64,000 bases of DNA from Ruegeria atlantica (GCA_013032095.1 WQBJ01000014.1:52948-116947); one strand, 5' to 3'. Shown: positions 37,329-46,571, numbered from the stretch's first letter. Notes: generated from the sequence alone by a model not told the origin. Made by a program: numbers and translations.

Positions 37329-38705
37329 TTAGACCACGCGAATAAATCCGGTCAGCCCGGTTTTCTGATGTTCAATCACGTGGCAATGAAAAGCCCAGTC
37401 GCCGGGATTGTCGGCGACCAGAGCGATCTCGACCACTTCGTCCTTCAGCAACAGCATTGTATCTGTCAGCAACGGCGGCAATCTGCGCAGGTTTGACTTC
37501 AAAGGTACAAAAACCAGACCGTGCAGGTGGATCGGGTGCAAGTTCGGTGACTCGTTGCGTAAACGTAGCACATAGCTTTTGCCCTGTTCCAACGTCGCCA
37601 GAGGGCCGACCCCTTGAGCCGCATCGCCGGGCCACGGTGTTCGATTTATCGACCAGAAGTTATATCCCAGAGATCCACAAAACCCGTTGTTTGGCTGCCC
37701 GCTCTCGGGCGTCCAGCCAAAGACGAATTCATGAACTTCAGCCTTTGTCAGGTCGGGTTTGGCCGCGAGATTTGCTGGCAGGGGGCGCAGTTCGCGCAGA
37801 TCGCGTGCAACCGAAGCTCCTACTGCACGCAGGCGAGCCATAGCCCTATGCTTTTGACCGGGAAACTTAGCCAGAAGATCAACGGTTTGACCCTCATCAG
37901 TTGGCATCTTCACCGCAAAGTCCACCCGCTGACCGGGGCCGATCAGCAAAGGCTCATCGGCACTCGGCATCGGGACTTCAACCTCAACCGGGTGACCGTC
38001 CCAAGCGATTATTCGAACCTCAGAGCGGTTCAGGTGAACCTTGTAGATGCGGGTAGTGTCGGTATTGACCACCCGCAACCGCACCAGACTGCCCGCCGCG
38101 TGTTCGTAATGCGGCTCGGTCAGCCAGTTCGCTGTCTGAACGTTGCCAAATGTCCCTGCTCGGGCCGCGCCGCGCGCCGTATAGGCGGGCAGGAATTGAT
38201 CCGCGTCATCCAACCGGAAATCGCGCAGGTTGACCACTTGTTCACTGTCGAAGCCGGGGTCGTTGGCCTCGGCAATCACCATCACACCGGTCAGTCCATG
38301 GGCCATCTGGTCCATTGTCATGCAATGCGGGTGATACCAATAAGTCCCCGCGTCCGGAGGTGTGAACTCATAATCGAACACTTCCTCCGATCCGATCGGC
38401 ACCTGTGTCAGATAGGGCACCCCGTCCATCCCATTGGGGATACGCAGCCCATGCCAGTGCATCGCGGTATACTCTGGTAAAGTGTTGCGCACTGGCAATC
38501 GCATATCCACGCCCTGCTTTCCATACAGAACCGGAGGTGGAGCATTCGGTGACAGGCTGACCATGCCAGAGGTCATCTGACCTCGTAAGGCAAAGCTGGC
38601 GGGTTGGACAACCAGTTCTGGGGCGCCCGCAGCCAGCCCCAAACCGCCCAGACCCATTGCTCCGGCAGTGGCACCACTGCCCAGTAGAAACTCACGTCGC
38701 TTCAT
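37329..38705 (-). CDS. periplasmic multicopper oxidase (Tat-exported)
   Basis: A 458-residue three-domain oxidase with a twin-arginine leader (MKRREFLLGSG). Copper ligands are HWHG (about 85), WYHPHCM, HPIHLHG and HCHVIEHQKTG near the C-terminus, giving the T1 and trinuclear sites. The axial position after the last His is a Leu-type (TGL), suggesting a fairly high potential. Substrates could be Cu(I), metals or phenols; CopA/CueO-like resistance is one possibility. It interrupts the rnc-era order and is transcribed against it. Confidence 0.88.
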   Translation of the reverse strand: MKRREFLLGSGATAGAMGLGGLGLAAGAPELVVQPASFALRGQMTSGMVSLSPNAPPPVLYGKQGVDMRLPVRNTLPEYTAMHWHGLRIPNGMDGVPYLTQVPIGSEEVFDYEFTPPDAGTYWYHPHCMTMDQMAHGLTGVMVIAEANDPGFDSEQVVNLRDFRLDDADQFLPAYTARGAARAGTFGNVQTANWLTEPHYEHAAGSLVRLRVVNTDTTRIYKVHLNRSEVRIIAWDGHPVEVEVPMPSADEPLLIGPGQRVDFAVKMPTDEGQTVDLLAKFPGQKHRAMARLRAVGASVARDLRELRPLPANLAAKPDLTKAEVHEFVFGWTPESGQPNNGFCGSLGYNFWSINRTPWPGDAAQGVGPLATLEQGKSYVLRLRNESPNLHPIHLHGLVFVPLKSNLRRLPPLLTDTMLLLKDEVVEIALVADNPGDWAFHCHVIEHQKTGLTGFIRVV

Positions 38706-38861
38706 ATCGACCTCATGGATGGGTGATCGCCTGGCTAGTTTTGGCGCGGCACCCGATGGTGCTTGCATCTTTGACGCATGGCCGCAATGCGACAAATCCC
38801 TCTGGCCCGCCGTGGCTTTCTGCTATAGGGGTGCGCACTTGCAAACAGGATCGCAGGACAC

Positions 38862-39770
38862 ATGACCACACGCGCCGGATTTATAGCCCTGATCGGAGAG
38901 CCCAACGCAGGCAAATCCACCCTTTTGAACCGCATGGTTGGGGCCAAGGTTTCGATCGTGACGCACAAGGTGCAGACCACCCGCGCCCGCATTCGCGGCG
39001 TGGCGATGGAGGGCGATGCACAGTTAGTCTTTGTTGACACGCCGGGCCTCTTCAAACCCCGCCGTCGTCTGGATCGCGCCATGGTGGCCGCAGCGTGGGG
39101 TGGGGCTGCGGATGCCGATATCGTTGTGCTGATGGTCGAAGCGCACCGCGGCATTACCGAAGGGGTTGAGCGTATCCTCGAAGGCCTGGAAGAGATCGGG
39201 CAGGGCCGCACCATCGCGCTGGCCATCAACAAGATCGACAAGGTGCCGAGCGAGAAGTTGTTGGCTCTGACCAGTGACCTGAACGCACGCTACCCGTTTG
39301 CCGAAACCTTCATGATCTCAGCCGAGAAAGGCCACGGCGTCGATGATCTGCGCGAATGGCTGGCCTCGAAACTACCCGAAAGCCCGTGGTTGTATCCCGA
39401 AGATCAGATCGCTGACTTGCCGCTGCGCATGATTGCCGCTGAGATGACGCGCGAAAAGCTGACTCTGCGCCTGCATCAGGAACTGCCCTATCAGCTCACT
39501 GTTGAGACTGAGAATTGGGAAGAGCGCAAGGATGGGTCGGCCAAGATCGATCAGATCATCTATGTTATGCGCGACGGTCACAAAGGTATCGTGCTGGGAA
39601 AACGCGGAGAGACCATTAAGGCGGTCAGTCAGGCGGCACGGGCCGAGTTGGAAGAGTTCCTCGACCGCAAGGTTCACCTGTTCCTGCAAGTTAAAGTCCG
39701 GCCAAACTGGCTGGAAGAATCCGAGCGTTATTCGGAAATGGGGCTGGATTTCAAAGACGGCAACGCATGA
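38862..39770 (+). CDS. era: GTPase Era
   Basis: A 302-residue GTPase: G1 GEPNAGKST, G3 DTPGL, G4 NKID and a KH domain at the C-terminus (GKRGETIKAVSQAAR). It binds 16S rRNA 3' end in 30S assembly. It retains the usual partners (rnc upstream, recO downstream) apart from the inverted multicopper oxidase. ATGA overlap with DUF1491. Confidence 0.97.
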   Translation: MTTRAGFIALIGEPNAGKSTLLNRMVGAKVSIVTHKVQTTRARIRGVAMEGDAQLVFVDTPGLFKPRRRLDRAMVAAAWGGAADADIVVLMVEAHRGITEGVERILEGLEEIGQGRTIALAINKIDKVPSEKLLALTSDLNARYPFAETFMISAEKGHGVDDLREWLASKLPESPWLYPEDQIADLPLRMIAAEMTREKLTLRLHQELPYQLTVETENWEERKDGSAKIDQIIYVMRDGHKGIVLGKRGETIKAVSQAARAELEEFLDRKVHLFLQVKVRPNWLEESERYSEMGLDFKDGNA

Positions 39771-40096
39771 CGCGCCTGACGGCTGAATTCTGGATCCACG
39801 CCTATCTGGCGCGACTGCGGTTTCAGGATATCCCGGCCTTTGTCGTCGCGCATGGCGATGACACCGCAGGTGCGGTTCTGGTCAAACTAAATACGCTGGA
39901 CGGGCAGGCGGTCGCGTTCCAGCGCAGCTTTGACTTGATGAGCGGCGAGCGTAATTGGGTTGAACTCGCAAGCGGGCCTGAAACGGATGTCGACCAAGCC
40001 ATCCAACGGCAGCGCAGCTTTGACCCCGATCTCTGGGTCGTCGAAGTCGAAGACCGAGCAGGCCGGCACTTGTTGGGTGAAGAGGGGCTGGAATAA
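39767..40096 (+). CDS. DUF1491 family protein
   Basis: A 109-residue soluble protein: LTAEFWIHAYLARL, GDDTAGAVLVKLN and WVVEVEDRAGRHLL match the DUF1491 family found in Rhodobacteraceae and other alphaproteobacteria, usually next to era/recO. Function unknown. ATG overlaps the era stop. Confidence 0.85.
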   Translation: MTRLTAEFWIHAYLARLRFQDIPAFVVAHGDDTAGAVLVKLNTLDGQAVAFQRSFDLMSGERNWVELASGPETDVDQAIQRQRSFDPDLWVVEVEDRAGRHLLGEEGLE

Positions 40097-40208
40097 TCGC
40101 CAATTGGTCTGGCGGACACACTTTTACATTCTATTTCTTTTGTACGTTCTAGCCCGCGCGTTGAAATGTTATCTGCTATTGTGTTTCGCCCCTAAGAGTT
40201 TGGAATAT

Positions 40209-41108
40209 ATGAGAACCTTCCTTTTAACCTGCCGTTTGTCTTTATCGCTTTTGGTCTTCATGGTGCTTCCGGCGCAGGCGCAACAGAGGTTGGGTTGGGT
40301 ATACCAACTCGAAGGCCTCGCGGTCTATCAAGGGGACGCGGACTTGAGCGAGGGTGGGGAATTCTCGGCAAGTCGAACCTTTTTACGGGCAACCGCTCTG
40401 AATAATCTAGAGGGGGGCAACTCTTTCGGGCTGTCGGCCAGTTTTGGCAGGTTTGACTACAGTTTCAGCGAGGCGAATAACCAGCCATGGGAAGATATCC
40501 GGGATATTCGCCTTTCCGTGCCTTTGCGATTTCGCGTTGGGGAGGCAGCTACTGTTTTTGTGTCACCTCAAGTTAGATGGGATTATCAAAGCGGCGCTTC
40601 TGCCTCTGATGGACAGACCTATGGCGTTTTTGCAGGTATTGCTTGGAAGCTTAATGAGCGCCTCACCATTGGCCCCGCTTTTGGTGCGTTTTCGCAGCTT
40701 GAAGATGACGATACAGATTTTTTTCCTGCATTGTTGGTGGATTGGGATATCAACGACCGTTGGAACCTGAACACCGGCTCAGGAATTGGCGCTACACAAG
40801 GTCCCGGGTTAACGCTCAGCTATGCGTTGAATGAAGACATGAGCCTGTCTCTTTCCGCACGGTCAGAAAGAATACGATTCCGGCTGGATGGAAATGGCCT
40901 TGCGCCCGATGGGATTGGTGAAGACAAAAGTATACCCGTGGTTCTGGCTTTCGGATACTCCCCTAACCCCGGCGTTTCGTTAAACGTTTTTGCAGGTGCA
41001 GAGTTTGATGGTCGTTTGACCTTGGACGATGCGGAGGGTTCGGAACTTAGCCGCCAGAGCTATGAGACAGCGCCACTGGCGGGCTTTGCCTTCAGGTTCA
41101 GGTTCTGA
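40209..41108 (+). CDS. putative outer-membrane beta-barrel protein
   Basis: A 299-residue protein: signal peptide (LSLSLLVFMVLPAQAQ), then alternating short strands with aromatic girdle residues and a final Phe (GFAFRFRF), which is typical of outer-membrane barrels. An odd start further upstream is possible in the same frame, but ATG 40209 gives the normal signal peptide. By eye it is more AT-rich than the neighbours. It interrupts the usual era-DUF1491-recO order. Not assigned to a named family. Confidence 0.68.
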   Translation: MRTFLLTCRLSLSLLVFMVLPAQAQQRLGWVYQLEGLAVYQGDADLSEGGEFSASRTFLRATALNNLEGGNSFGLSASFGRFDYSFSEANNQPWEDIRDIRLSVPLRFRVGEAATVFVSPQVRWDYQSGASASDGQTYGVFAGIAWKLNERLTIGPAFGAFSQLEDDDTDFFPALLVDWDINDRWNLNTGSGIGATQGPGLTLSYALNEDMSLSLSARSERIRFRLDGNGLAPDGIGEDKSIPVVLAFGYSPNPGVSLNVFAGAEFDGRLTLDDAEGSELSRQSYETAPLAGFAFRFRF

Positions 41109-41201
41109 ATGCGGATTCAAGCCCATTCGCACATCTTGCGCCGCCTAGCGCTATGCGGTCTGTTAATTTGACGAGGTCATACCCGAATAATCGGAGCATT
41201 T

Positions 41202-41927
41202 GTGGACTGGCGAGATCACGGCATACTTCTGACTTCTCGCAGGCACGGCGAGACGGCGGCTATTATCGAGGTATTCACAGAAAGCCATGGTCGCCATGCT
41301 GGCGTGGTTCGAGGTGGGACCAGTCGCAAGATCGCGCCCATCCTGCAACCGGGCGCTCAGTTGGATGTTCTCTGGCGGGCTCGGCTGGAAGAGCATATTG
41401 GGACTTTTCAGGTTGAACCCCTGCGGTCCCGCGCGGCGGCGGCGTTTTCCGGGCGGATGGCGCTGGCGGGGCTGAATGCTGTGGTGGCCTTGCTGTCCTT
41501 CTGTCTGCCAGAACGAGAGCCCCATCCGGCGATCTACAAGCAGACTGAACAGCTAATGGACCTGTTGGGGCAGGACGAAATCTGGCCGCTGGCCTATCTG
41601 CGCTGGGAACTGGCGCTGCTTGAGGAGCTTGGGTTTGGTCTCGACCTGTCTGCCTGCGCGGTTACAGGAGCTACCAGTGGACTTATCTATGTCTCGCCCA
41701 AGACCGGACGGGCGGTCAGCGCTGACGGCGCGGGAGCGTGGGCGGACAAGCTGTTGCCACTGCCTCCCTGTCTACGTGGAGAGGGCTCGGCGCCGGATGT
41801 GGAAATCGCACAAGGGCTACAAACCACCGGTTACTTTCTGGAACATCGCCTAGCCCCCTCACTGGGCCACAATCCCTTGCCCGAGGCACGAGCGCGGTTA
41901 GTGGATCAATTTACTCGGCGGCTGTGA
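41202..41927 (+). CDS. recO: DNA repair protein RecO
   Basis: A 241-residue RecO: N-terminal OB fold ([27 protein letters not shown]) and a helical C-terminal domain ([19 protein letters not shown]). It anneals complementary ssDNA and loads RecA with RecR. GTG 41202 has GGAG upstream. The 3' end overlaps a convergent lipoprotein gene by 17 bases. Confidence 0.93.
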   Translation: MDWRDHGILLTSRRHGETAAIIEVFTESHGRHAGVVRGGTSRKIAPILQPGAQLDVLWRARLEEHIGTFQVEPLRSRAAAAFSGRMALAGLNAVVALLSFCLPEREPHPAIYKQTEQLMDLLGQDEIWPLAYLRWELALLEELGFGLDLSACAVTGATSGLIYVSPKTGRAVSADGAGAWADKLLPLPPCLRGEGSAPDVEIAQGLQTTGYFLEHRLAPSLGHNPLPEARARLVDQFTRRL

Positions 41928-42303
41928 ACACCATCTCATGTCCTGCCTCGTTGCGCAGGATCAGCACATCGCCTGACACTTCGGACTGGGTCATGGCCAT
42001 GAGGGCGGCAAAGTAGATCCCTTCGGCCTCAAGCCCGGCACAGGCGGCACGGGTTGCGGTCAAATTCTGTATCCCGAACCAAGGGTAAGGCGCGTCCAGA
42101 GTGCCGCTGTAGCTATTGCAGGGGGCGTTACCTGCGATCTTACCCTCTTCCGGGAAATGTAGCAGCGCGCTGGCCTCAAAGGCTTGCCCGTCAATTTCCT
42201 GCAGTGCCCAAATTTGATCTGCAGCGCCATAGGCGGCGACTGTTTCGTCCTTGTTGCATTGGAACAGGGCTAGCAAAGGCAGGGTCAGGATCAGGCGCGT
42301 CAT
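41911..42303 (-). CDS. META-domain (HslJ-like) putative lipoprotein
   Basis: A 130-residue protein with a signal sequence ending FQC (lipobox-like) and a META domain: [29 protein letters not shown] and NLTATRAAC, the pattern of HslJ-type proteins, split here. META domains are found in stress- and motility-associated envelope proteins, with no enzymatic role known. It converges on recO. Confidence 0.72.
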   Translation of the reverse strand: MTRLILTLPLLALFQCNKDETVAAYGAADQIWALQEIDGQAFEASALLHFPEEGKIAGNAPCNSYSGTLDAPYPWFGIQNLTATRAACAGLEAEGIYFAALMAMTQSEVSGDVLILRNEAGHEMVFTAAE

Positions 42304-42346
42304 GTACCGCTCTTAGCGTATTGGAACGGCAGCCGAAAGCGATGCG

Positions 42347-42901
42347 TTAGTAGGGCAGCTTTCCGTTCAGCAACTCTTCACGGACTTCCAAGCGGGGACG
42401 CCAGTTGTATTTGGTGTCTTCCCGCACGGGCGCCCAGTGCAACGCACCGCTGTTGCGCCACGGATCAAGGATGATCCCGTCATACATTGAATCCCCCTTG
42501 GCGCTGACCGAGGCCGAGTGGTGGATGATCCGGAATTGCGTCGGCGGTGAGGTCGCCCAGTGAAGGTCCAGTGTGCGGAAGTTTTCCTGTTTCAGGCGCG
42601 TGGTCATGGCCTGAGCCCAGTCATTGCAGAGGCCATATTCCCGAAATCCGTTGATGACCTTGGCATTGTGGATGATGGCCGGGTCGGAGACATTCCACTC
42701 TTGCGCCAGACGCTGGGAGTAGGAATAGGAGATGGCAGCGGCTTTTTGCGCTTCGACGGGGTCGATCTCTGGTCCAAGGGCTTGGATGGCTTGGGCCAAA
42801 GCGTCGACATCGTTCTGGCTGGCGGTTGGCAGTGTGGTGGCGCAGGCGCCAAGGGTGAGGGCTGCAAGTGTCGCCCAAAGTGCGAGTAGTCTTCTGCTCA
42901 T
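42347..42901 (-). CDS. lipoprotein with possible papain-like Cys/His/Asp set
   Basis: A 184-residue protein with signal and lipobox (LTLGAC, Cys20). The body has a Cys in LCNDWAQAM (about 92), a His pair in IIHHSASV (about 127-128) and an Asp in ILDPWRN (about 146), spaced like a transglutaminase/papain-like triad. No named family is recognised, so a protease or transglutaminase-like function is only a hypothesis. Located between the META lipoprotein and mcd on the minus strand. Confidence 0.6.
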   Translation of the reverse strand: MSRRLLALWATLAALTLGACATTLPTASQNDVDALAQAIQALGPEIDPVEAQKAAAISYSYSQRLAQEWNVSDPAIIHNAKVINGFREYGLCNDWAQAMTTRLKQENFRTLDLHWATSPPTQFRIIHHSASVSAKGDSMYDGIILDPWRNSGALHWAPVREDTKYNWRPRLEVREELLNGKLPY

Positions 42902-43048
42902 TATGCTGCCAACCGTGTGTATTGCGCCTGTTTTGTTGGCTGCTGTATCCGGGTTAGGCGCGAATTCAAAGGGAAAGTTTCAGTGTCGGCGGATCACAAC
43001 TGATCGAGGTGCAACTGCTGCTTCAAGCTCGCTTAGACCAATTTATCA

Positions 43049-43078
43049 AAGAAAATGACCCGGCGCGAAGCCGGGTCA
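43049..43078 (-). terminator. intrinsic terminator of mcd
   Basis: Stem TGACCCGGC (43056-43064) / GCCGGGTCA (43070-43078); on the minus strand it is followed by TTTTCTTT. It lies 30 bases after the mcd stop codon. Confidence 0.85.
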
Positions 43079-43106
43079 GTTGGGGAAACAGGAGCGCCGA
43101 AATCGA

Positions 43107-44798
43107 TCAGCCCAGCAAGCGCCGTGCAATGACCTGTGCCTGAATCTCAGCAGCCCCTTCGAAAATGTTAAGAATGCGCGCGTCGCACAGGACGCGGCTG
43201 ATCTTGTATTCCAGCGCAAAGCCGTTACCGCCGTGGATCTGCAGACCGTTATCCGCAGCCGCCCAGGCCACGCGCGCGCCCAGCAGTTTGGCCATCCCGG
43301 CCTCAAGGTCGCAACGCTGGCCGTGATCTTTTTCCCAGGCCGAGAAATAGGTCAGCTGGCGCGCAATCATGATCTCAACCGCCATCATTGCCAATTTGCC
43401 CGACACCCGGGGAAAGTTGATCAGCGACTTGCCGAACTGCTTGCGGTCCTGCGCGTATTGCATGGCGATATCCAGCGCGCTTTGCGCCACGCCGATGGCG
43501 CGGGCGGCGGTCTGGATGCGGGCGGACTCAAAAGTCTCCATTAGTTGTTTGAAGCCTTTGCCTTCTTCGCCGCCCAGAAGGTTTTGGCCCTTCACGTGGA
43601 AATCGTCAAAACCCAGTTCGTATTCCTTCATGCCGCGATAGCCCAGAACCTCGATCTCGCCACCGGTCATACCGGGCGTGGGGAAAGGGTTTTCGTTCGT
43701 GCCGGGCGTTTTCTCGGCCAGGAACATGGACAGGCCGCGGTGATCGGTGCTGTCGGGATTGGTCCGTGCCAGCAGGGTCATCACATGGGTGCGCGCCGCA
43801 TGCGTGATCCAGGTCTTGTTGCCGGTGATTTTGTAGTCGCCGTTCTCATCCTTGACTGCGCGGGTGCGCAGGCTGCCAAGGTCGGAACCGGTGTTTGGCT
43901 CAGTGAAAACGGCGGTGGGCAATATCTCTGCGCTGGCCAGCTTCGGCAGCCAGTTGGCTTTTTGTTCGTCGGTGCCGCCCGCGATGATCAGCTCGGCCGC
44001 GATCTCGGACCGGGTGCCCAGAGAGCCGACGCCGATATAGCCGCGCGACAGCTCTTCGGAGACCACACACATCGAAGCTTTGGACAAACCGAACCCGCCG
44101 AATTCCTCGGGGATGGTCAGGCCAAAAACACCCATTTCGGCCAGTTCCTCGATGATCTCAATCGGGATCAGCTCGTCCTTCAGATGCCATTCATGGGCGT
44201 TCGGTTCGACCTTTTCCTGCGCGTAACGGCGGAATTGGTCGCGGATCATCTCCAGTTCTTCGTCCAGCCCAGAGGCACCGAACATGGTGGCCCCGGCTTG
44301 ATCCTCCATCAGTGCGACCAGCCGCGTACGGGCTGCCTGAGAATTCGCTTGCGCCATCAGCGTTTGTACTTCGCTGCATTGAAAACCTGACAGAGCGTCC
44401 CAACCGAGGCCCATATCCTGCAGACGCACGACCTCGCCCTGATTCATCGGAATGCCGCCAGCGACCTGATGCAGGTATTCGCCAAAAGCGATCTGGTGCA
44501 GCAATTGTTCGATCTCGCCGAATTTACCATCTGCATCCAGAGCATCGGCCCAGCGTTGCATCTGTTGCAGAGACTGGTTGTATGTCGCCAGCCAAGCCAG
44601 ACCATGGGCTGCCGTCTGATGCGCTTCGATCAGCGCGCCAGAGACACGGCCGTCTTCGGTAACCATCTCACGGACGGAAGCGCGGGCGCGTTCGAACACA
44701 GTTTCTACTGCGGGCAGGGCCGCACGCGTCATTGTCAGAAGGTCGGGCAAAATCGCGGATGTCGTCATCTGGGTCATATCCTGTCCGTCATGGGCCAT
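43107..44798 (-). CDS. mcd: (2S)-methylsuccinyl-CoA dehydrogenase
   Basis: A 563-residue acyl-CoA dehydrogenase with the extra N-terminal domain of about 150 residues (FGEIEQLLHQIAFGEYLHQV) that marks Mcd of the ethylmalonyl-CoA pathway. Core features: LTIPEEFGGFGLS, FTEPNTGSDLGSLRT and ALEYKISRVLCDARILNIFEGAAEIQAQVI-type end. It oxidises methylsuccinyl-CoA to mesaconyl-CoA and passes electrons to ETF, whose genes are in this window. ATG 44798 has a GAAGGA site; other in-frame ATGs at 44843 and 44768 are possible. A CTGC-N4-GCAG palindrome lies 40 bp upstream. Confidence 0.88.
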   Translation of the reverse strand: MAHDGQDMTQMTTSAILPDLLTMTRAALPAVETVFERARASVREMVTEDGRVSGALIEAHQTAAHGLAWLATYNQSLQQMQRWADALDADGKFGEIEQLLHQIAFGEYLHQVAGGIPMNQGEVVRLQDMGLGWDALSGFQCSEVQTLMAQANSQAARTRLVALMEDQAGATMFGASGLDEELEMIRDQFRRYAQEKVEPNAHEWHLKDELIPIEIIEELAEMGVFGLTIPEEFGGFGLSKASMCVVSEELSRGYIGVGSLGTRSEIAAELIIAGGTDEQKANWLPKLASAEILPTAVFTEPNTGSDLGSLRTRAVKDENGDYKITGNKTWITHAARTHVMTLLARTNPDSTDHRGLSMFLAEKTPGTNENPFPTPGMTGGEIEVLGYRGMKEYELGFDDFHVKGQNLLGGEEGKGFKQLMETFESARIQTAARAIGVAQSALDIAMQYAQDRKQFGKSLINFPRVSGKLAMMAVEIMIARQLTYFSAWEKDHGQRCDLEAGMAKLLGARVAWAAADNGLQIHGGNGFALEYKISRVLCDARILNIFEGAAEIQAQVIARRLLG

Positions 44799-44836
44799 GA
44801 ATCGGGTCCTTCTCTGGTGTCGTCTGGTCATATCAT

Positions 44837-44850
44837 GCTGCACGTGCAGC
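44837..44850. promoter_or_regulatory. candidate PhaR-type operator upstream of mcd
   Basis: Perfect 14 bp palindrome containing CTGC (44838-44841), four bases, GCAG (44846-44849). PhaR repressors of the polyhydroxybutyrate system in Rhodobacteraceae and Paracoccus are known to recognise CTGC-N3/4-GCAG. Further TGCAGCG half-sites occur at about 44871 and 44912. Regulator identity is inferred from the motif only. Confidence 0.5.
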
Positions 44851-44943
44851 GCAACAAAAATACGAATTATGCAGCGAAATAGTTCGAAAATTGCTTTGAC
44901 GTTTTTGCGGTGCAGCGTTCGCTAAGAGTGCTATCACGTTCAC

Positions 44944-45708
44944 ATGACTTTGTTTTCACTACTAACTCCGCAAGACATTTTGCTGGCCGCCCTGGTCGCC
45001 TTTTTGGCGGGATGGGTCAAAGGCATGGTCGGGTTTGCCATGCCGATGGTTTTTGTCTCGGGGCTGAGCATGTTCCTGCCGCCCGATCTAGCGATTGCCG
45101 GGTTGATCCTGCCGACACTGGCGACAAACAGTGTCCAGGCCTTGCGTGAGGGTGTTCCGGCTGCCGTGTCAGCGATCAAGCAGTTTCGTATCTACTTGAT
45201 TGTGGGGCTGGTGTTCCTACTACTGGGGGCTCAGTTTGTCAGCGTCGTGCCCGCTCGAACTTTTCTGCTGATTATTGGCGTGGCGGTTACGTTCTTCGCG
45301 CTGATACAGGTTTTGGGTGTTCGGCTGAGCCTTAGCGGCCCTTCTGTACGAATCGAAGCAACGATTGGCGTGATTGCAGGATTTGTCGGCGGTATGTCCG
45401 GCATTTGGGGGCCGCCGACAGTTGCCTACCTGACGGCGTTGAACACACCCAAAGCGTTGCAGATGCGTTTGCAGGGAGTGATCTATGGGTTGGGAGCCGT
45501 CGCGCTGATGCTGGCGCATCTTGGTTCCGGCATTCTACGAGCGGAAACTGCGCCGTTCTCGGCTGTTTTGATCGTCCCGGCCCTTGCGGGAATGTGGGTT
45601 GGTTTGAGGTTGCAATCGCGAATTGATCAAGAGGTGTTTCGCAAGGTGACGCTGCTTGTTTTGCTGGTCGCGGGTGTGAACCTTTTGAGGCGTAGCCTGA
45701 TGGGTTAA
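44944..45708 (+). CDS. TauE/SafE-family sulfite/sulfonate exporter-like permease
   Basis: A 254-residue protein with about eight hydrophobic segments and the family pair of repeats: FLAGWVKGMVGFAMPMVFVSG and FVGGMSGIWGPPTVAYL. Members export sulfite, sulfonates or organic acids. It stands alone, ends overlapping a convergent membrane protein gene by 4 bases; no sulfonate enzymes are next to it, so the substrate is open. Confidence 0.85.
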   Translation: MTLFSLLTPQDILLAALVAFLAGWVKGMVGFAMPMVFVSGLSMFLPPDLAIAGLILPTLATNSVQALREGVPAAVSAIKQFRIYLIVGLVFLLLGAQFVSVVPARTFLLIIGVAVTFFALIQVLGVRLSLSGPSVRIEATIGVIAGFVGGMSGIWGPPTVAYLTALNTPKALQMRLQGVIYGLGAVALMLAHLGSGILRAETAPFSAVLIVPALAGMWVGLRLQSRIDQEVFRKVTLLVLLVAGVNLLRRSLMG

Positions 45709-46247
45709 CCGCGTTTGTCCGCGATCCGGAAAGTGAAATACAACCCAAGCATCAGGAAAAACAGGCCTGAGATATCGCCGATCAGATATGCTACATATTC
45801 CACTCTTGCACTGCCAAAGGCGAGATTGGTCAAGCCTGCAACCAAGAAGGACGTGATGATCCCGACCCCCATGACACAAGACCAGCACGGCTTGCGATCC
45901 GACCGTGGAAACAGGTCCCATCCCGCCCACTTGCACAGGTAGAACACGGCAGGAACCGTTGTTACGGCAATCACCATGGCCAGCAACCGGCTGGGCAAGA
46001 ACACGTCGCTGCCGCCCAAGAAGGCAAAGACCAGAAAGACGCCAGGCAACAGTGCGAATATTGCTCGCCAACCTAACAGCCATGCCGATAGAACCCGCAC
46101 ACCATGCGGCAGGAACAGCAGGCTCGCCCGACTGGGATATTCAGGAAAAAACACGTTCTGCAGCGGCATCAGAACCTGAAACGTTAGGTATGATGCAACG
46201 ATATAGGCCAAAGAGGCATAGAGCGTGTCAGTAGCCCAACTGCGCAC
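45705..46247 (-). CDS. hypothetical membrane protein
   Basis: A 180-residue protein with about five hydrophobic segments (YIVASYLTFQVLMPL, LLAMVIAVTTVPAVFYL, GVGIITSFLVAGLTNLAF). The SRASLLFLPHGVRVLSAWLLGWRA stretch recalls the MASE1-like sensor module, but no output domain is attached. GTG 46247 is the only plausible start. The upstream winged-helix gene on the same strand may be co-transcribed. Family not assigned. Confidence 0.6.
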   Translation of the reverse strand: MRSWATDTLYASLAYIVASYLTFQVLMPLQNVFFPEYPSRASLLFLPHGVRVLSAWLLGWRAIFALLPGVFLVFAFLGGSDVFLPSRLLAMVIAVTTVPAVFYLCKWAGWDLFPRSDRKPCWSCVMGVGIITSFLVAGLTNLAFGSARVEYVAYLIGDISGLFFLMLGLYFTFRIADKRG

Positions 46248-46280
46248 GAGTATCAGCCACCACTGCGCAGGTTGGAGGCG

Positions 46281-46571
46281 TTACCTGGGGGCATGAACGA
46301 TATACCGACCCCGGTTGGCGGTGCCGCTTTGCGACAGATACCCTTTTTGAACCAGTGATTTTAGCGCGCGGAAGAATGTCGGCCGCGAGACACTTTGAAC
46401 CAGAGTGTGTTCGATCAGCCCGAATGTACGTACTTCTTCGTCCGATTTCGAAAGTTCTTCGGCTGCATAATAAATATCGCGCTCTACCGGAGAAAGCTGC
46501 TCAAGCCCCAGCGTTCGCTCCATGCTCTGCATCAGTTTGCGCAATTCGGTCAGTTTTGAGATTTCGGTCAT
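46281..46571 (-). CDS. small winged-helix DNA-binding protein
   Basis: A 96-residue protein whose middle reads as a winged helix: LSPVERDIYYAAEELSK, then SRPTFFRALKSLVQKGYL as recognition helix and SGTANRGRYIV as wing. No ligand domain. A small regulator, possibly of the membrane protein gene 33 bp downstream or of the small RNA candidate on the other side. No closer family is recognised. Confidence 0.62.
   Translation of the reverse strand: MTEISKLTELRKLMQSMERTLGLEQLSPVERDIYYAAEELSKSDEEVRTFGLIEHTLVQSVSRPTFFRALKSLVQKGYLSQSGTANRGRYIVHAPR

Noticed and set aside
43545..44390. 281-codon plus-strand frame inside mcd
   Set aside because: Antisense to a well-supported acyl-CoA dehydrogenase; shadow frame.
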